Source of the DNA: Hyphomicrobiaceae bacterium | Lineage (GTDB): Bacteria > Pseudomonadota > Alphaproteobacteria > Rhizobiales > Devosiaceae | Length of the DNA: 64,000 nt | NCBI GenBank assembly: GCA_020638095.1 | Contig: JACKJF010000003.1 | Coordinates: 496,001 to 560,000 of the forward strand | Reading direction: 5' to 3' | Shown: positions 1-8,287 of the stretch, piece by piece | Layout of the letters: the number at the start of each line of letters is the position of its first letter | How positions within the stretch are numbered: the stretch's first letter is position 1 | Position numbers and translations under genes: made by a program | The notes under the pieces: model-generated | What the model was told of the DNA's origin: nothing | Seen by the model: only the letters and a program-made list of their open reading frames with translations | Database searches by the model: none

Positions 1-144
1 CCGCGCCCGGGCCGGGTCATCGACGTCATCGAATCGACCCTTCCCCGCGACCGCCCGCTTGAAATTCGCGAAAGCGCCGCGTTTCTCACCATCGCCCACC
101 GGGTCCGCGAGGGCCTGAGGGCCGGGCATTCCTATGAGGAGTGA
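1..144 (+). CDS. ABC transporter ATP-binding protein, C-terminal fragment
   Basis: Only the last 47 codons are inside the window; the frame is open from base 1 to a TGA at 142-144. The visible part begins PRPGRVIDVIE and continues to LPRDRP, the segment that follows the H-loop in ATPases of the nitrate/sulfonate/taurine importer family (SsuB, TauB, NrtD type). Two permeases and an NMT1-type periplasmic protein follow on the same strand, so this is very probably the ATPase of that importer, energising uptake at the inner membrane. Nucleotide-binding motifs lie outside the window and cannot be checked. Confidence 0.75.
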   Translation, partial: PRPGRVIDVIESTLPRDRPLEIRESAAFLTIAHRVREGLRAGHSYEE

Positions 145-148
145 GGAG

Positions 149-682
149 ATGGACGGGTTTTTTGGTCGCGCCGTTGGCTTTTTCAGGCTGATTGGATTGG
201 TGCTGGCGTTTTGGGTTTTTGCGTTGGCAGCAAATGGCCAGGAACCGCAACCCATGGACGTGCAAAGCGACGGCACCTTCACCGCCTACGCCTATCTGAC
301 CGACAATTTTGACTGGCTTCAGGGATATGACGGGACGGCGCTGCCCGCCATAACGCCGAAAGGGGAGTTTGCTCCGGGAGAGCGCGGTGCGGTGGCACTT
401 GTCTTCAGCCACCCGGCGCCCAATGGCGGGCTCGTGCGGATCAGCTGCCAGCTGACGGCGACAAAGCCGGACGGAACAGTTCAGAAATTCGATCCCGACT
501 TTTGTCACTACGGACCCGTCGGCCCGGCCGACATCTTCTATCCCTCGCAGACGACATTCTATTTTGCCGCGGGGGAAGACGAGCCACCCGGTCTGGCGCG
601 CTTCGACATCGCCGTTCGAGACCTGCATTCGGATCGCATGGTGACCCTCTCGGTGAGCTACAAAACGGGCGGTGTCCAATGA
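149..682 (+). CDS. Hypothetical secreted protein in the ABC importer operon
   Basis: A 177-residue protein of unknown function. I chose the ATG at 149 because AGGAG lies at 137-141, seven bases upstream; an in-frame ATG at 134 has no such site. Residues 8-30 form a hydrophobic signal segment ending AANGQEP, so export to the periplasm or outer surface is likely. The mature part is about 145 residues with two cysteines and no domain I recognise. The start lies five bases after the ATPase stop, and the stop overlaps the next small ORF (ATGA, 679-682), so it is translated as part of the transporter operon. An accessory role in uptake is inference. Confidence 0.6.
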   Translation: MDGFFGRAVGFFRLIGLVLAFWVFALAANGQEPQPMDVQSDGTFTAYAYLTDNFDWLQGYDGTALPAITPKGEFAPGERGAVALVFSHPAPNGGLVRISCQLTATKPDGTVQKFDPDFCHYGPVGPADIFYPSQTTFYFAAGEDEPPGLARFDIAVRDLHSDRMVTLSVSYKTGGVQ

Positions 683-825
683 CTCTCGACGGGCAAAGCA
701 TGCGCGAACGGTGGCTCGAAATGCATGAAAGTGCCGCCCTCCTCACCATCGGTGGCCCTGTCCCGGCCGAAGCAAAGCAGAGCGCCGGGATTTCGAAACG
801 CTGGCATTCGGGCGCGTCGGAATGA
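679..825 (+). CDS. 48-residue ORF coupled on both sides to the importer genes
   Basis: A 48-codon frame beginning MTLDGQSMRERWLEMHES. Its ATG overlaps the stop of the preceding gene (ATGA at 679-682), and its own stop overlaps the ATG of the permease (ATGA at 822-825). This double overlap is the main reason to believe it is translated. It is hydrophilic, has no membrane segment or signal peptide, and matches no family I recognise. It could be a real small protein or simply a ribosome bridge that couples permease translation to the upstream genes. Confidence 0.45.
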   Translation: MTLDGQSMRERWLEMHESAALLTIGGPVPAEAKQSAGISKRWHSGASE

Positions 826-1703
826 CCGCCTGGTGGCGCACCAACAAGCTGATCCCGATCCTGACCGTTGTCGCGGCGATCCTGCTTTTCTGGTACGCCA
901 TGGCCGTGGTGATGAATTCGCCCTGGCAGATCCGCCTCAACGAGCGCGCCGGCGCCGAGGTCGGGTTCACCGAGTTCGTTCTTCAGACCTATGACCAGGC
1001 CAAGCCGGTTCTACCGGTCCCCCATCAGATTTTGGCCGTCATCTGGGACGCGACGGTCAACACCGATATCAACTCGCCCCGGTCGCTGGCCTATCATGCC
1101 CTCGTCACCCTTTCGGCGACGCTCTGGGGCTTTGCCTTCGGCACCGTGCTTGGCATCCTGCTGGCCGTCGCGATCATTCACAACGACGCCTCGGACCGCT
1201 CGCTGATGCCCTGGATCATCGCGAGCCAGACCGTGCCCATTCTCGCCATCGCGCCGATGATCGTCGTCGGCCTTGCCGCCTTCTCCATCACCGGCCTTGT
1301 GCCCAAGGCGATCATTTCCATGTATCTCAGCTTCTTTCCGGTGGTGGTCGGCATGGTCAAGGGCCTCCGCGCGCCCGACCGGCTCGAACTCGATCTGATG
1401 CGCACCTACAATGCCAGCGCCTTTCAGGTTTTCACGAAACTGCGCTGGCCCTCCGCCATGCCCTTTCTCTTCGCCTCGATGCGCGTTGGCATCGCCATAT
1501 CGCTGATTGGCGCGGTGGTCGGCGAACTCTCCAACGCCGCCGGCGGCGGGCTTGGCGTGCGGCTCCTGACCGGTTCCTATAACGGCCAGACGATCCAGAT
1601 CTGGGCGGCGCTCCTTCTTGCCGCGGCGCTGGCGGCAACCCTTGTCGGGCTGGTCGGCGTTGTCGAACGGCTCGTCGCCCGGCAGATGGGAGCCCGGACA
1701 TGA
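822..1703 (+). CDS. ABC transporter permease, nitrate/taurine type
   Basis: A 293-residue inner-membrane permease of the BPD_transp_1 family. Residues 13-32 form the first membrane helix, followed by a periplasmic loop and five more helices in the last two thirds. The cytoplasmic EAA-type loop that docks on the ATPase is visible around residues 185-225 (RTYNASAFQVFTKLRWP). It overlaps the small ORF before it and the second permease after it by ATGA, so two dissimilar permeases probably pair as a heterodimer. The substrate is not certain; pyrimidine-type compounds are likely from the binding protein. Confidence 0.85.
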   Translation: MTAWWRTNKLIPILTVVAAILLFWYAMAVVMNSPWQIRLNERAGAEVGFTEFVLQTYDQAKPVLPVPHQILAVIWDATVNTDINSPRSLAYHALVTLSATLWGFAFGTVLGILLAVAIIHNDASDRSLMPWIIASQTVPILAIAPMIVVGLAAFSITGLVPKAIISMYLSFFPVVVGMVKGLRAPDRLELDLMRTYNASAFQVFTKLRWPSAMPFLFASMRVGIAISLIGAVVGELSNAAGGGLGVRLLTGSYNGQTIQIWAALLLAAALAATLVGLVGVVERLVARQMGART

Positions 1704-2809
1704 CGCGCCTCACCGGCCTGCCAAGGCTCTTGCTGCTTGTTGTTGGCCTTGCCGCCGCGATCGGCTTTGTCCTTGCGCTCGGCGACGGCATGGATGCCGC
1801 GGGCTTTCTCGCCTACTTCGCCTTTACCCTCTTCTCCCTCGTCCGGCTGGCTCATCCGCTGACCTACTGGCTCGACGCGGCGCTTGCCGTTTTTGGTGCC
1901 GCATCGCTTCTGCTCGCGCTTCCGGTCAGCGAATTCGGCGCGCCCGCCTATTTCTGGCTGGCGCTGGTCTGCACTTGGCTGACCACCTGGCTTTTCGTCG
2001 AGGAGCTCTCGGCCGAAATCCGCGCCCAGCGCCTTGACGCCCGCCTGTTCGGCCTCGTCATCCCGGCCCTATTCGGGATCGTCCTCATCTTCATCTGGGA
2101 AATCCTGACCCGCGGGGCCAACGTGCCCCAGGTCATCCTGCCGCCGCCAAGTGCCATCTGGGAAAAGCTAGTGGAGTCGGTGCCAACCCTCTGGGCCGAT
2201 TTCCAGCAGACATTCCTCAAAGCGGTGCTGGCCGGCTACGTCATGGGCTGTGTTTCCGGATTTGTCGTCGCGATCCTCGTCGACCGGTCGCCCTTCCTCA
2301 AGCGCGGCCTTCTGCCCATCGGCAATTTTGTCTCCGCCCTTCCCATCATCGGCATCGCGCCGATCATGGTCATGTGGTTCGGCTTTGACTGGCAGTCCAA
2401 GGCCGCCGTGGTCGTGGCGATGACCTTTTTCCCGATGCTGGTGAACACGGTCGCCGGCCTCGGCGCCACCGGCCATATCGAACGCGACCTGATGCACACC
2501 TACGCTGCCTCCTATTGGCAGACGCTTCTCAAGCTGCGTCTACCCGCCGCGGCGCCGTTCATCTTCAACGCGTTGAAAATCAACTCGACTCTTGCCCTGA
2601 TCGGGGCCATCGTGGCGGAATTCTTCGGGACCCCTATTGTGGGTATGGGCTTCCGGATATCGACCGAGGTCGGCAAGCTTGCCATCGACCTCGTCTGGGC
2701 GGAGATCGCCGTCGCGGCGGTTGCGGGCTCCGCCTTCTACGGGCTCATCGCACTCATCGAGAGGGCGGTGACCTTCTGGCATCCGTCCGTCCGTGGTGGA
2801 CGGGCGTAA
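1700..2809 (+). CDS. ABC transporter permease with extended N-terminal membrane domain
   Basis: A 369-residue permease, longer than the usual 250-290. The first 110 residues add about four hydrophobic segments before the standard BPD_transp_1 core, which starts near LFGLVIPALFGIVLIFIWE. The EAA loop is at roughly residues 260-300 (HTYAASYWQTLLKLRLPAAA), the position expected for ATPase docking. The start overlaps the stop of the first permease (ATGA, 1700-1703). It should form the translocation pore with that permease. The N-terminal extension has no obvious family and may anchor or regulate the complex. Confidence 0.85.
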   Translation: MTRLTGLPRLLLLVVGLAAAIGFVLALGDGMDAAGFLAYFAFTLFSLVRLAHPLTYWLDAALAVFGAASLLLALPVSEFGAPAYFWLALVCTWLTTWLFVEELSAEIRAQRLDARLFGLVIPALFGIVLIFIWEILTRGANVPQVILPPPSAIWEKLVESVPTLWADFQQTFLKAVLAGYVMGCVSGFVVAILVDRSPFLKRGLLPIGNFVSALPIIGIAPIMVMWFGFDWQSKAAVVVAMTFFPMLVNTVAGLGATGHIERDLMHTYAASYWQTLLKLRLPAAAPFIFNALKINSTLALIGAIVAEFFGTPIVGMGFRISTEVGKLAIDLVWAEIAVAAVAGSAFYGLIALIERAVTFWHPSVRGGRA

Positions 2810-2878
2810 TCTGGTGCGCATCCGGGACGGAACGCGTGTCCGGCCGGTGCATGACCGACAACGAAAGGGAACGACAAT

Positions 2879-3865
2879 ATGAAGAAGTTGATGACAGGGT
2901 TGCTCGCAGGGGCGCTGGTTCTGGCCGTGGCGCCGGCAGCGATGGCGGCGGACGCTCTGACGCTGCAGCTCAAATGGGTAACCCAGGCCCAGTTTGCCGG
3001 CTATATCGTGGCCAAGGCCAAGGGCTATTACAGCGATGCCGATCTCGACGTGACCATTCTTCCCGGCGGGCCGAACATTGCCCCCGAGCAGGTGATCGCC
3101 GGCGGTGGCGCTGACATCATCGTTGACTGGATGGGTGGCGCCGTTGCCGCCCGCGAAAAAGGCGTGCCGCTCGTCAACATCGCCCAGCCGTTCAAGCGCT
3201 CTGGCCTGATGATGATCTGCCCGACCGAAACCGGCATCACCTCCGAAGCCGACTTCCCGGGCCACACGCTCGGCGTCTGGTTCTACGGCAACGAATATCC
3301 GTTCTTCGCCTGGATGAACAAGCTTGGCCTGGCGACCGACGGGTCCGAAGGCGGCGTCACGGTTCTGCAGCAGAGCTTCGACATCCAGCCGATGATCCAG
3401 GGTCAGGCCGACTGCATCTCCGTGATGACCTACAACGAATATGGGCAGGCGCTCGATGCCGGCTACGGCCCCGACAACCTGACCATCTTCAACTACACCG
3501 CCATGGGCAATGACCTGCTCGAAGACGGTCTCTATGTGATGGAAGACACGCTCTCCGATCCGGCCAAGGTCGACGCCTATGTCCGCTTCGTTGAAGCCTC
3601 GATGAAGGGCTGGCAGTACGCGCTCGACAATCCGGAGGAAGCGGCCCAGATCGTGGTCGATTCCGACGAAACCGGCGCGGCCGAACTGGCGCACCAGCTC
3701 TATATGGTGGGCGAGGTCTCCAAGCTCGTTGATGCCAACGATCCGGCGCTCGACATGACGACCTATGACCGCACGGTCAAGGCGCTGCTCGACCAGAAGA
3801 TCATCGCGAACATGCCTGAAGGCGCGTTCACGACCGAAATCACCGACAAGGCGATGAGCATGTAG
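2879..3865 (+). CDS. ABC transporter substrate-binding protein, NMT1/ThiY-like
   Basis: A 328-residue periplasmic binding protein. Residues 1-23 are a signal peptide (MKKLMTGLLAG then PAAMAA, cleavage after AMA). The mature start reads LTLQLKWVTQAQFAGYIVAKAKGYY, the signature of NMT1/THI5-like proteins that bind pyrimidines, hydroxymethylpyrimidine or related molecules. A GGxNIAPEQVIAGGGAD segment follows. GAAAGGGA before the ATG is a ribosome binding site. Relatives in rhizobia, as I recall, sit beside dihydropyrimidinase genes, and preT/preA lie 11 kb away, so pyrimidine or dihydropyrimidine uptake is my inference. The gene is closed by a strong terminator. Confidence 0.85.
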   Translation: MKKLMTGLLAGALVLAVAPAAMAADALTLQLKWVTQAQFAGYIVAKAKGYYSDADLDVTILPGGPNIAPEQVIAGGGADIIVDWMGGAVAAREKGVPLVNIAQPFKRSGLMMICPTETGITSEADFPGHTLGVWFYGNEYPFFAWMNKLGLATDGSEGGVTVLQQSFDIQPMIQGQADCISVMTYNEYGQALDAGYGPDNLTIFNYTAMGNDLLEDGLYVMEDTLSDPAKVDAYVRFVEASMKGWQYALDNPEEAAQIVVDSDETGAAELAHQLYMVGEVSKLVDANDPALDMTTYDRTVKALLDQKIIANMPEGAFTTEITDKAMSM

Positions 3866-3891
3866 GCTTCGCGCCACATGAAACGGTACCG

Positions 3892-3921
3892 GAAGGGGCG
3901 GTCATCCGCCCCTTCTTTTTT
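3892..3921 (+). terminator. Intrinsic terminator of the ABC importer operon
   Basis: GAAGGGGCGG (3892-3901), loop TCAT, CCGCCCCTTC (3906-3915), then six T. It is a perfect 10-base-pair stem 27 bases after the binding-protein stop. The T-run exists only for the plus strand, so it should not stop the converging Hsp70-like gene, whose stop lies seven bases beyond. Confidence 0.9.
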
Positions 3922-3927
3922 CGCCAT

Positions 3928-5187
3928 CTACGTTCCGTAGCGCCGCTCAGCCTCGATCGAAAGGCCGATCCCGACACTGCCGAACGCGTCCGTCTCGACG
4001 ATCCGCGCATCCGGAAAAGCCCTGTCGAGGCTCCGGCGCACATAGGGGATGCGCGTGCTGCCACCGGTCAGGATCAAAACCTCGATCGCCTCGGGTCCTA
4101 GGCCCGCGCGCTTCAGTGTCTCCCTTATGGTCGCGGGAATGCGGTCGGCTGCCGGGGCGATGGCGCGGTCAAAGGCCGCCCGGTCGATCCGCGCTCTGAG
4201 GCTGACCTCGTCCCGTTCGAAATCGAGAACGGCGTCCTGACCCTCGGAGAGGGCAATCTTGACCGCCTCGACGGTTCCCGCCAGCGCATGACCGAGATGG
4301 TGCTCGACGATTCTGACCAGATGCTCGACCAGTTCGGCCCGCTCCGCTTCCCGCCAGATGGCACGGATATCGGCCAGGGGCTTTTGCGCATAAAGCCGGT
4401 TGATCCGGTGCCATGTCGCAAGGTCGTGGAACGGCCAGTTCGGCAGCAGGCGTGAACTGCCGATGACCTGCGTGCCATGCCCGAGCTTCGGCATCACCGC
4501 GCGGAACGACAGCAACTGGTCGAAATCCGTGCCGCCCACATGCACGCCCGCGGTTGCCAGAATATCATTGGAGCGGTCGGCCCGCCGCCGCCCCTCGGGT
4601 GACAGGCGGATGATGGTGAAATCCGATGTGCCGCCGCCAATGTCGGCGACGAGCGCCAGTTCCTCGCCGGTCACGTGCCGCTCATGGTCAAGCGCCGCTG
4701 CGATCGGCTCGTACTGGAACGAAATCTCCTCGAATCCTGCCGCCTTGACCGCAGCCGCCAACTGGCCCTCGGCTTCCCGGTCCGCAAGTGGATCGTCGTC
4801 GACGAACTGGACCGGGCGCCCGACCACCGCCGCGGTCAGCGTTTCGCCGGAACTTCGTTCCGCCCTTTGTCTGAGTTCGGAAACGAAGCGCGAAACGATG
4901 TCGCCGAACGCAATGCGCTTCTGCCGCACCCGTGTCGTCTCGTTCATGAGAGACGTGCCGAGCACGCTCTTGAGCGACCGCATCAGCCGACCGCTCACCC
5001 CTTCGGCATATTCGGCGATGGCTCTTCGTCCGAAATGGGTGTCGTCATCCTCGAAGCTGAAAAAGATGACCGAGGGTATGGTCACGTCCCCACCTTCGAG
5101 CGGTAGAAGTTCGGCCACTCCGGCACGCACGCGACCAAGGGTCGAGTTGGACGTGCCGAAGTCCAATCCGCAGTGGTTGCGCGACAT
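3928..5187 (-). CDS. Hsp70 family protein, YegD-like
   Basis: A 419-residue actin-fold ATPase related to DnaK and closest in architecture to YegD. The N-terminus shows phosphate loop 1 (CGLDFGTSNSTLG, residues 6-18). Phosphate 2 is ADIGGGTSDFTI near 186, and an adenosine motif LILTGGSTRIPYVR is near 376. The DnaK substrate-binding domain and C-terminal lid are absent, so it is not a classical chaperone; the nucleotide domain ends the protein. Its cellular role is unknown for the family. It converges on the ABC importer operon. It is one of two Hsp70-fold proteins in the window, the other being dnaK. Confidence 0.85.
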   Translation of the reverse strand: MSRNHCGLDFGTSNSTLGRVRAGVAELLPLEGGDVTIPSVIFFSFEDDDTHFGRRAIAEYAEGVSGRLMRSLKSVLGTSLMNETTRVRQKRIAFGDIVSRFVSELRQRAERSSGETLTAAVVGRPVQFVDDDPLADREAEGQLAAAVKAAGFEEISFQYEPIAAALDHERHVTGEELALVADIGGGTSDFTIIRLSPEGRRRADRSNDILATAGVHVGGTDFDQLLSFRAVMPKLGHGTQVIGSSRLLPNWPFHDLATWHRINRLYAQKPLADIRAIWREAERAELVEHLVRIVEHHLGHALAGTVEAVKIALSEGQDAVLDFERDEVSLRARIDRAAFDRAIAPAADRIPATIRETLKRAGLGPEAIEVLILTGGSTRIPYVRRSLDRAFPDARIVETDAFGSVGIGLSIEAERRYGT

Positions 5188-5210
5188 GATCTGATCCAGT
5201 GAAGCGGGGT

Positions 5211-5227
5211 GCGCCTCTTAGAGGCGC
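5211..5227. other. Short perfect inverted repeat upstream of the Hsp70-like gene
   Basis: GCGCCTC-TTA-GAGGCGC, 24 bases upstream of the Hsp70-like start codon (minus strand). With a seven-base stem and three-base loop it could be an operator or a leader hairpin. I see no further evidence for either. Confidence 0.3.
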
Positions 5228-5272
5228 AAATCGCATGGGTCAACCGGCCATCAGCAGAAACCTCGGCAAGCG

Positions 5273-5304
5273 GAAACGGGCTCCCGTTCGGGGGAGCCCG
5301 TTTC
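5273..5304 (-). terminator. Stem-loop downstream of the small secreted protein gene
   Basis: GAAACGGGCTCCC (5273-5285), loop GTTCG, GGGAGCCCGTTTC (5292-5304): a 13-base-pair perfect stem with its own A/T closing end. It lies 28 bases after the stop of the minus-strand gene at 5332-5601. A second hairpin (CTGATTGG, 5313-5320, with CCAATCAG, 5328-5335) overlaps that gene's stop codon. The U-tract is short, so termination is likely but not certain. Confidence 0.55.
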
Positions 5305-5331
5305 GCCTCCAGCTGATTGGCGTCCCTCCAA

Positions 5332-5601
5332 TCAGAAAGCGGGCAGTTTCGCCTCGGTATCGATCTTTGGATCACTGCCCGAATCGCCGGCAGCCGGCCA
5401 GGAAACAAAGGGCCATACGGTGGCGCCGCCAAGAGCGTGGGCAAGGGGAAGGGGCTGTCCCGAAAGCCTTAGCGCGTCATAGCGGTCGCCAAGTGCCGGC
5501 AGATCCTCGGACCGATAGAGCGCTGCCGTCGCGCCGCCGGTTTCGGCAAGCGTCGCGATGAGAACAAGAATGAGCGCGGCTTTGGTTCTGAGGCTGGTCA
5601 T
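5332..5601 (-). CDS. Small secreted hypothetical protein
   Basis: An 89-residue protein with a signal peptide (MTSLRTKAALILVLIATLAE, likely cleavage after TGGATA or ATAA). The mature part is about 60 residues, acidic at the end and with no cysteines. GAAGGA sits eight bases before the ATG, supporting this start. No family is recognised. It stands alone between the Hsp70-like gene and the divergent sugar-kinase gene and ends in a stem-loop, so it is probably a single-gene transcript. Confidence 0.55.
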   Translation of the reverse strand: MTSLRTKAALILVLIATLAETGGATAALYRSEDLPALGDRYDALRLSGQPLPLAHALGGATVWPFVSWPAAGDSGSDPKIDTEAKLPAF

Positions 5602-5785
5602 GTCGATTTGTCCTTCAGTCCGGCATTGCTGATATGGCGCCGACATTGCTCTGACGGTTCCGGCGGCAAAAAGGTTCAAGTGATTTCGGCACCCGCCGAA
5701 CATTTTCGCGGCCGTATGCGCCGGAGCCCTTTTTTGTGAAGCCCATGCGTGATTTGATACCCGAAACGTTTCTGCGGGTTGCGTC

Positions 5786-6706
5786 ATGCCGGCCACCTTT
5801 CTCACCATCACCCTCAATCCGGTCATCGATATTTCCGCGGTCACCGATGTGGTGCGTCCGATCCACAAGACCCGCGTTAGGGAAGAACGCTACGATCCGG
5901 GCGGTGGCGGCATAAACGTCGCGCGGGTGCTCACCAAACTCGGTGGCGAGGTCGATGCGCTTTGCCTGACCGGCGGCGCGACCGGCGTGCTCCTCAACGA
6001 ATTGCTCGAGGCGCACAGCCTCAGGCATCACAAGATCGGAATTTCCGGCAACACCCGCATTTCCTTCAATATTTTCGAGAAGCACACCGGGCTCGAATAT
6101 CGCTTCCTGCCCGACGGGCCTGTGGTCGGCGACGCGGAAATCGCCGCGGTGCTCGACTATGTCACCGCCCACCCAGCCGACTATGTGATTGCCTCGGGCT
6201 CGGCCCCAAACGGCTCGCCGAAGGATATTTTCGTGCAGCTCTCCGAACTGGTCCACCGCCAGGGCGGCAGGTTCGTGCTCGACAGTTCCGGCGAGGCGCT
6301 GAGCACCACGCTCAAACAGGGCCGCTGCTACCTCGTCAAACCGAGCCTCTCGGAACTCGAATTCCTTGCGGGCCACGAACTCGACGAAATCGGCGCACGC
6401 AATACGGCGCAAAAGATCGTCGCCGACGGTCATGCGGAAATCGTCGCGGTCACCCTTGGCGGCCGTGGCGGCATTCTCGCCCACGAGGGCGGCATCGTCC
6501 GGGCGCCGGCCCATCACGTGCCGATCCGCTCGGCGGTTGGCGCCGGCGATTCCTTCGTGGCCGGCATGGTTTGGGCGCTGGGTCAGGGCTGGGACCGCGA
6601 AAAGGCCTTCCGTTTTGCCATGGCGGCCGGGGCGGCCGCAGTTCTGACACCCGGAACCGAACTCTGCCGCGTTCCCGACATCTACCGTATCTTCGAGGCG
6701 GGCTAG
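5786..6706 (+). CDS. PfkB-family hexose phosphate kinase (6-phosphofructokinase/1-phosphofructokinase type)
   Basis: A 306-residue ribokinase-fold kinase. Both PfkB signatures are visible: the glycine-rich GGGGINVARVLTKLGG near residues 38-53 and the catalytic-base motif VGAGDSFVAGMVWALG near 251-266. TITLNPVID at the N-terminus is typical of the FruK/LacC/PfkB branch that phosphorylates fructose 6-phosphate, fructose 1-phosphate or tagatose 6-phosphate. With no fru or lac genes nearby, 6-phosphofructokinase isozyme 2 is the most likely call. No strong ribosome binding site precedes the ATG. It converges with the small membrane protein at 6703. Confidence 0.75.
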   Translation: MPATFLTITLNPVIDISAVTDVVRPIHKTRVREERYDPGGGGINVARVLTKLGGEVDALCLTGGATGVLLNELLEAHSLRHHKIGISGNTRISFNIFEKHTGLEYRFLPDGPVVGDAEIAAVLDYVTAHPADYVIASGSAPNGSPKDIFVQLSELVHRQGGRFVLDSSGEALSTTLKQGRCYLVKPSLSELEFLAGHELDEIGARNTAQKIVADGHAEIVAVTLGGRGGILAHEGGIVRAPAHHVPIRSAVGAGDSFVAGMVWALGQGWDREKAFRFAMAAGAAAVLTPGTELCRVPDIYRIFEAG

Positions 6707-7041
6707 CCCGAGGGGAAAAGGCTGATCGTCAGGACCCCGAGCGCGAGGGCCGTGCCGAATGGCAAATACCAGAGCGTCAGGAGCGCAAGCGCTGCCGCAA
6801 CCAGTTTCGGCGTGCCCACCACGATCGCGAACCCGGCAAGGCCGAGCCACAAAAGCCCATAGGCAACGAACAGCGGTCCGAGCCGGAAGACGTTGATCTT
6901 GAGGGCTTCGAACACCAGCCGCCAGGGCCCCGGCCGGACGGTCCCCAAATAGCGTCCGCGCAACATGACGTGGACGCCATCGGCCAGCATGTAGCCGCCG
7001 ATGAGGATGGCGATGGTGGCGATCAGCGTGTCGGCTACCAT
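6703..7041 (-). CDS. Hypothetical inner-membrane protein next to irr
   Basis: A 112-residue protein with three or four hydrophobic segments (residues 5-25, 45-72 and 78-105). It is read from the ATG at 7041 (MVADTLIATIAILIGGYML). A GTG at 7080, overlapping the irr stop, could extend it by 13 residues. No domain is recognised. It lies directly after irr on the same strand, so co-transcription is likely. Its stop overlaps the end of the convergent kinase gene by four bases. Confidence 0.55.
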   Translation of the reverse strand: MVADTLIATIAILIGGYMLADGVHVMLRGRYLGTVRPGPWRLVFEALKINVFRLGPLFVAYGLLWLGLAGFAIVVGTPKLVAAALALLTLWYLPFGTALALGVLTISLFPSG

Positions 7042-7066
7042 GGCGCGTTCAGACCAGGCCTTTCGG

Positions 7067-7519
7067 TCAGGCCTTGTCACTCCGCACCCGGATGACCACG
7101 TCGACGTGGGTGATGGCCATGCCCTTGGGCGCCTCGGGCAACCCGTCGATACGGATCGAGCTGGTCGGAATGTCGATCACCCGCTGCTCGTTCTCGACAT
7201 AGAAATGATGATGGTCCGAAGTATCCGTGTCGAAATAGGACCGGGACGCATCGACCGATATCTCGCGCAACAGGCCCGCCTCGCGGAACTGGTGGAGCGT
7301 ATTGTAGACCGTGGCCAGCGACACCCCGATCCGCTCGTCGGCAGCCTCAGCATGCAACTGCTCGGCGCTCACATGCCGGTGCGGGCCGTCGAACAGCAAC
7401 TCCGCCAGGGCGATGCGCTGGCGCGTCGGCCGAAGCCCGGCCATTCTCAGCACGGCCATCAGGCAAGGCCGCCGCGAGGTGGCAAATCGTGAAATCGGGC
7501 CGGGAATAGGCATGGGCAT
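7067..7519 (-). CDS. irr: Iron response regulator Irr (Fur family)
   Basis: A Fur-family winged-helix repressor of iron-dependent genes. AGLRPTRQRIALAELLF begins the DNA-binding domain, SLATVYNTLHQFREAGLL is the recognition region, and SDHHHFYVENEQ is the three-histidine haem/metal motif that marks Irr rather than Fur, Mur or Zur. The Bradyrhizobium haem regulatory motif with a CP pair is not seen, so it resembles the Rhizobium-type protein. The start is uncertain: ATG at 7519 is used here; ATG at 7552 or 7459 is also possible, and none has a clear ribosome site. It is divergent from fabA, a neighbourhood typical of Rhizobiales. Confidence 0.85.
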   Translation of the reverse strand: MPMPIPGPISRFATSRRPCLMAVLRMAGLRPTRQRIALAELLFDGPHRHVSAEQLHAEAADERIGVSLATVYNTLHQFREAGLLREISVDASRSYFDTDTSDHHHFYVENEQRVIDIPTSSIRIDGLPEAPKGMAITHVDVVIRVRSDKA

Positions 7520-7687
7520 CCGGTCTTGCAAACAACACTTGAGGCCCCACATTGGCCATATCGGTCAAAAGGGTCGCCGCCCTTATAGGAAATGCGATAC
7601 GTCGAGACAAGCGGCACGCCGTCACACGTCCCGCCGAAAACGGCCCGAATTGCCTGTAGAATGGCTACCGGGATCGCCCCGACGCAG

Positions 7688-7716
7688 TTGACCGGCCCGA
7701 ACCGGCCCACTAACAC
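7688..7716 (+). promoter_or_regulatory. Probable sigma-70 promoter of fabA-fabB
   Basis: TTGACC (7688-7693), a 17-base spacer, TAACAC (7711-7716). The predicted start of transcription is near 7723, followed by AGGGA at 7736-7740 and the fabA ATG at 7748. Confidence 0.5.
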
Positions 7717-7747
7717 TGGGCACCGGAAAATGGGCAGGGAAATGGAT

Positions 7748-8263
7748 ATGGCCGCGCAAAAGAACGCTTATTCCTACGACGAACTGATCGCGCATGGAAA
7801 AGGCGAGCTTCCCGGTCAGATGGACGCCCGCCTTCCCGCGCCGCCGATGCTCATGTTCGACCGCATTACCGAGATCCGCAGCGAGGGCGGTGAATTCGGC
7901 AAGGGGTTCGTGACCGCCGAACTCGATCTTCATCCTGACCTCTGGTTCTTCCACTGCCATTTCATCGGCGACCCGGTCATGCCCGGCTGCCTCGGGCTCG
8001 ACGCGCTCTGGCAGATGGTGGGGTTCTTTCTCGGGTGGAGCGGCTCGCGCGGCAAGGGACGTGCGCTCGGCGGCCAGATCAAGTTCACCGGCCAGGCCAC
8101 GACCGACAAGAAGCTGCTCGAATACCGCATCGACATCAAGCGGCACATGCGTTCGCCGTTGCCCTTCGGCATTGCCACCGGCTCGGTCCGGGCCGACGGC
8201 GAACAGATTTACGTGGCGGAAAACCTGAGGGTGGGACTTATCCCGCTCAATTCCGCCGACTGA
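7748..8263 (+). CDS. fabA: 3-hydroxyacyl-[ACP] dehydratase/isomerase FabA
   Basis: A 171-residue cytosolic enzyme (E. coli FabA has 172). It dehydrates 3-hydroxydecanoyl-ACP and isomerises the product, the branch point to unsaturated fatty acids. The active-site block [20 protein letters not shown] holds the catalytic His71 and Asp85. I chose the ATG at 7748 because AGGGA is seven bases upstream; ATGs at 7742 and 7730 are in frame. fabB follows 24 bases later, so the two steps of unsaturated fatty acid synthesis are co-transcribed. Confidence 0.95.
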   Translation: MAAQKNAYSYDELIAHGKGELPGQMDARLPAPPMLMFDRITEIRSEGGEFGKGFVTAELDLHPDLWFFHCHFIGDPVMPGCLGLDALWQMVGFFLGWSGSRGKGRALGGQIKFTGQATTDKKLLEYRIDIKRHMRSPLPFGIATGSVRADGEQIYVAENLRVGLIPLNSAD

Positions 8264-8287
8264 GTGGGAAACTAGGACGAGGCCGAA

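Noticed and set aside
2540..3877. Long minus-strand frame across the second permease and binding protein
   Set aside because: It crosses two well-supported plus-strand genes and their ribosome binding site; shadow of codon bias.
3892..3921. Bidirectional terminator
   Set aside because: The T-run exists on one side only; minus-strand read-out after the stem has no U-tract.
7460..7552. Haem regulatory motif in the extended Irr N-terminus
   Set aside because: The extra N-terminal residues contain no Cys-Pro pair in the expected context, and translation from 7552 is doubtful.
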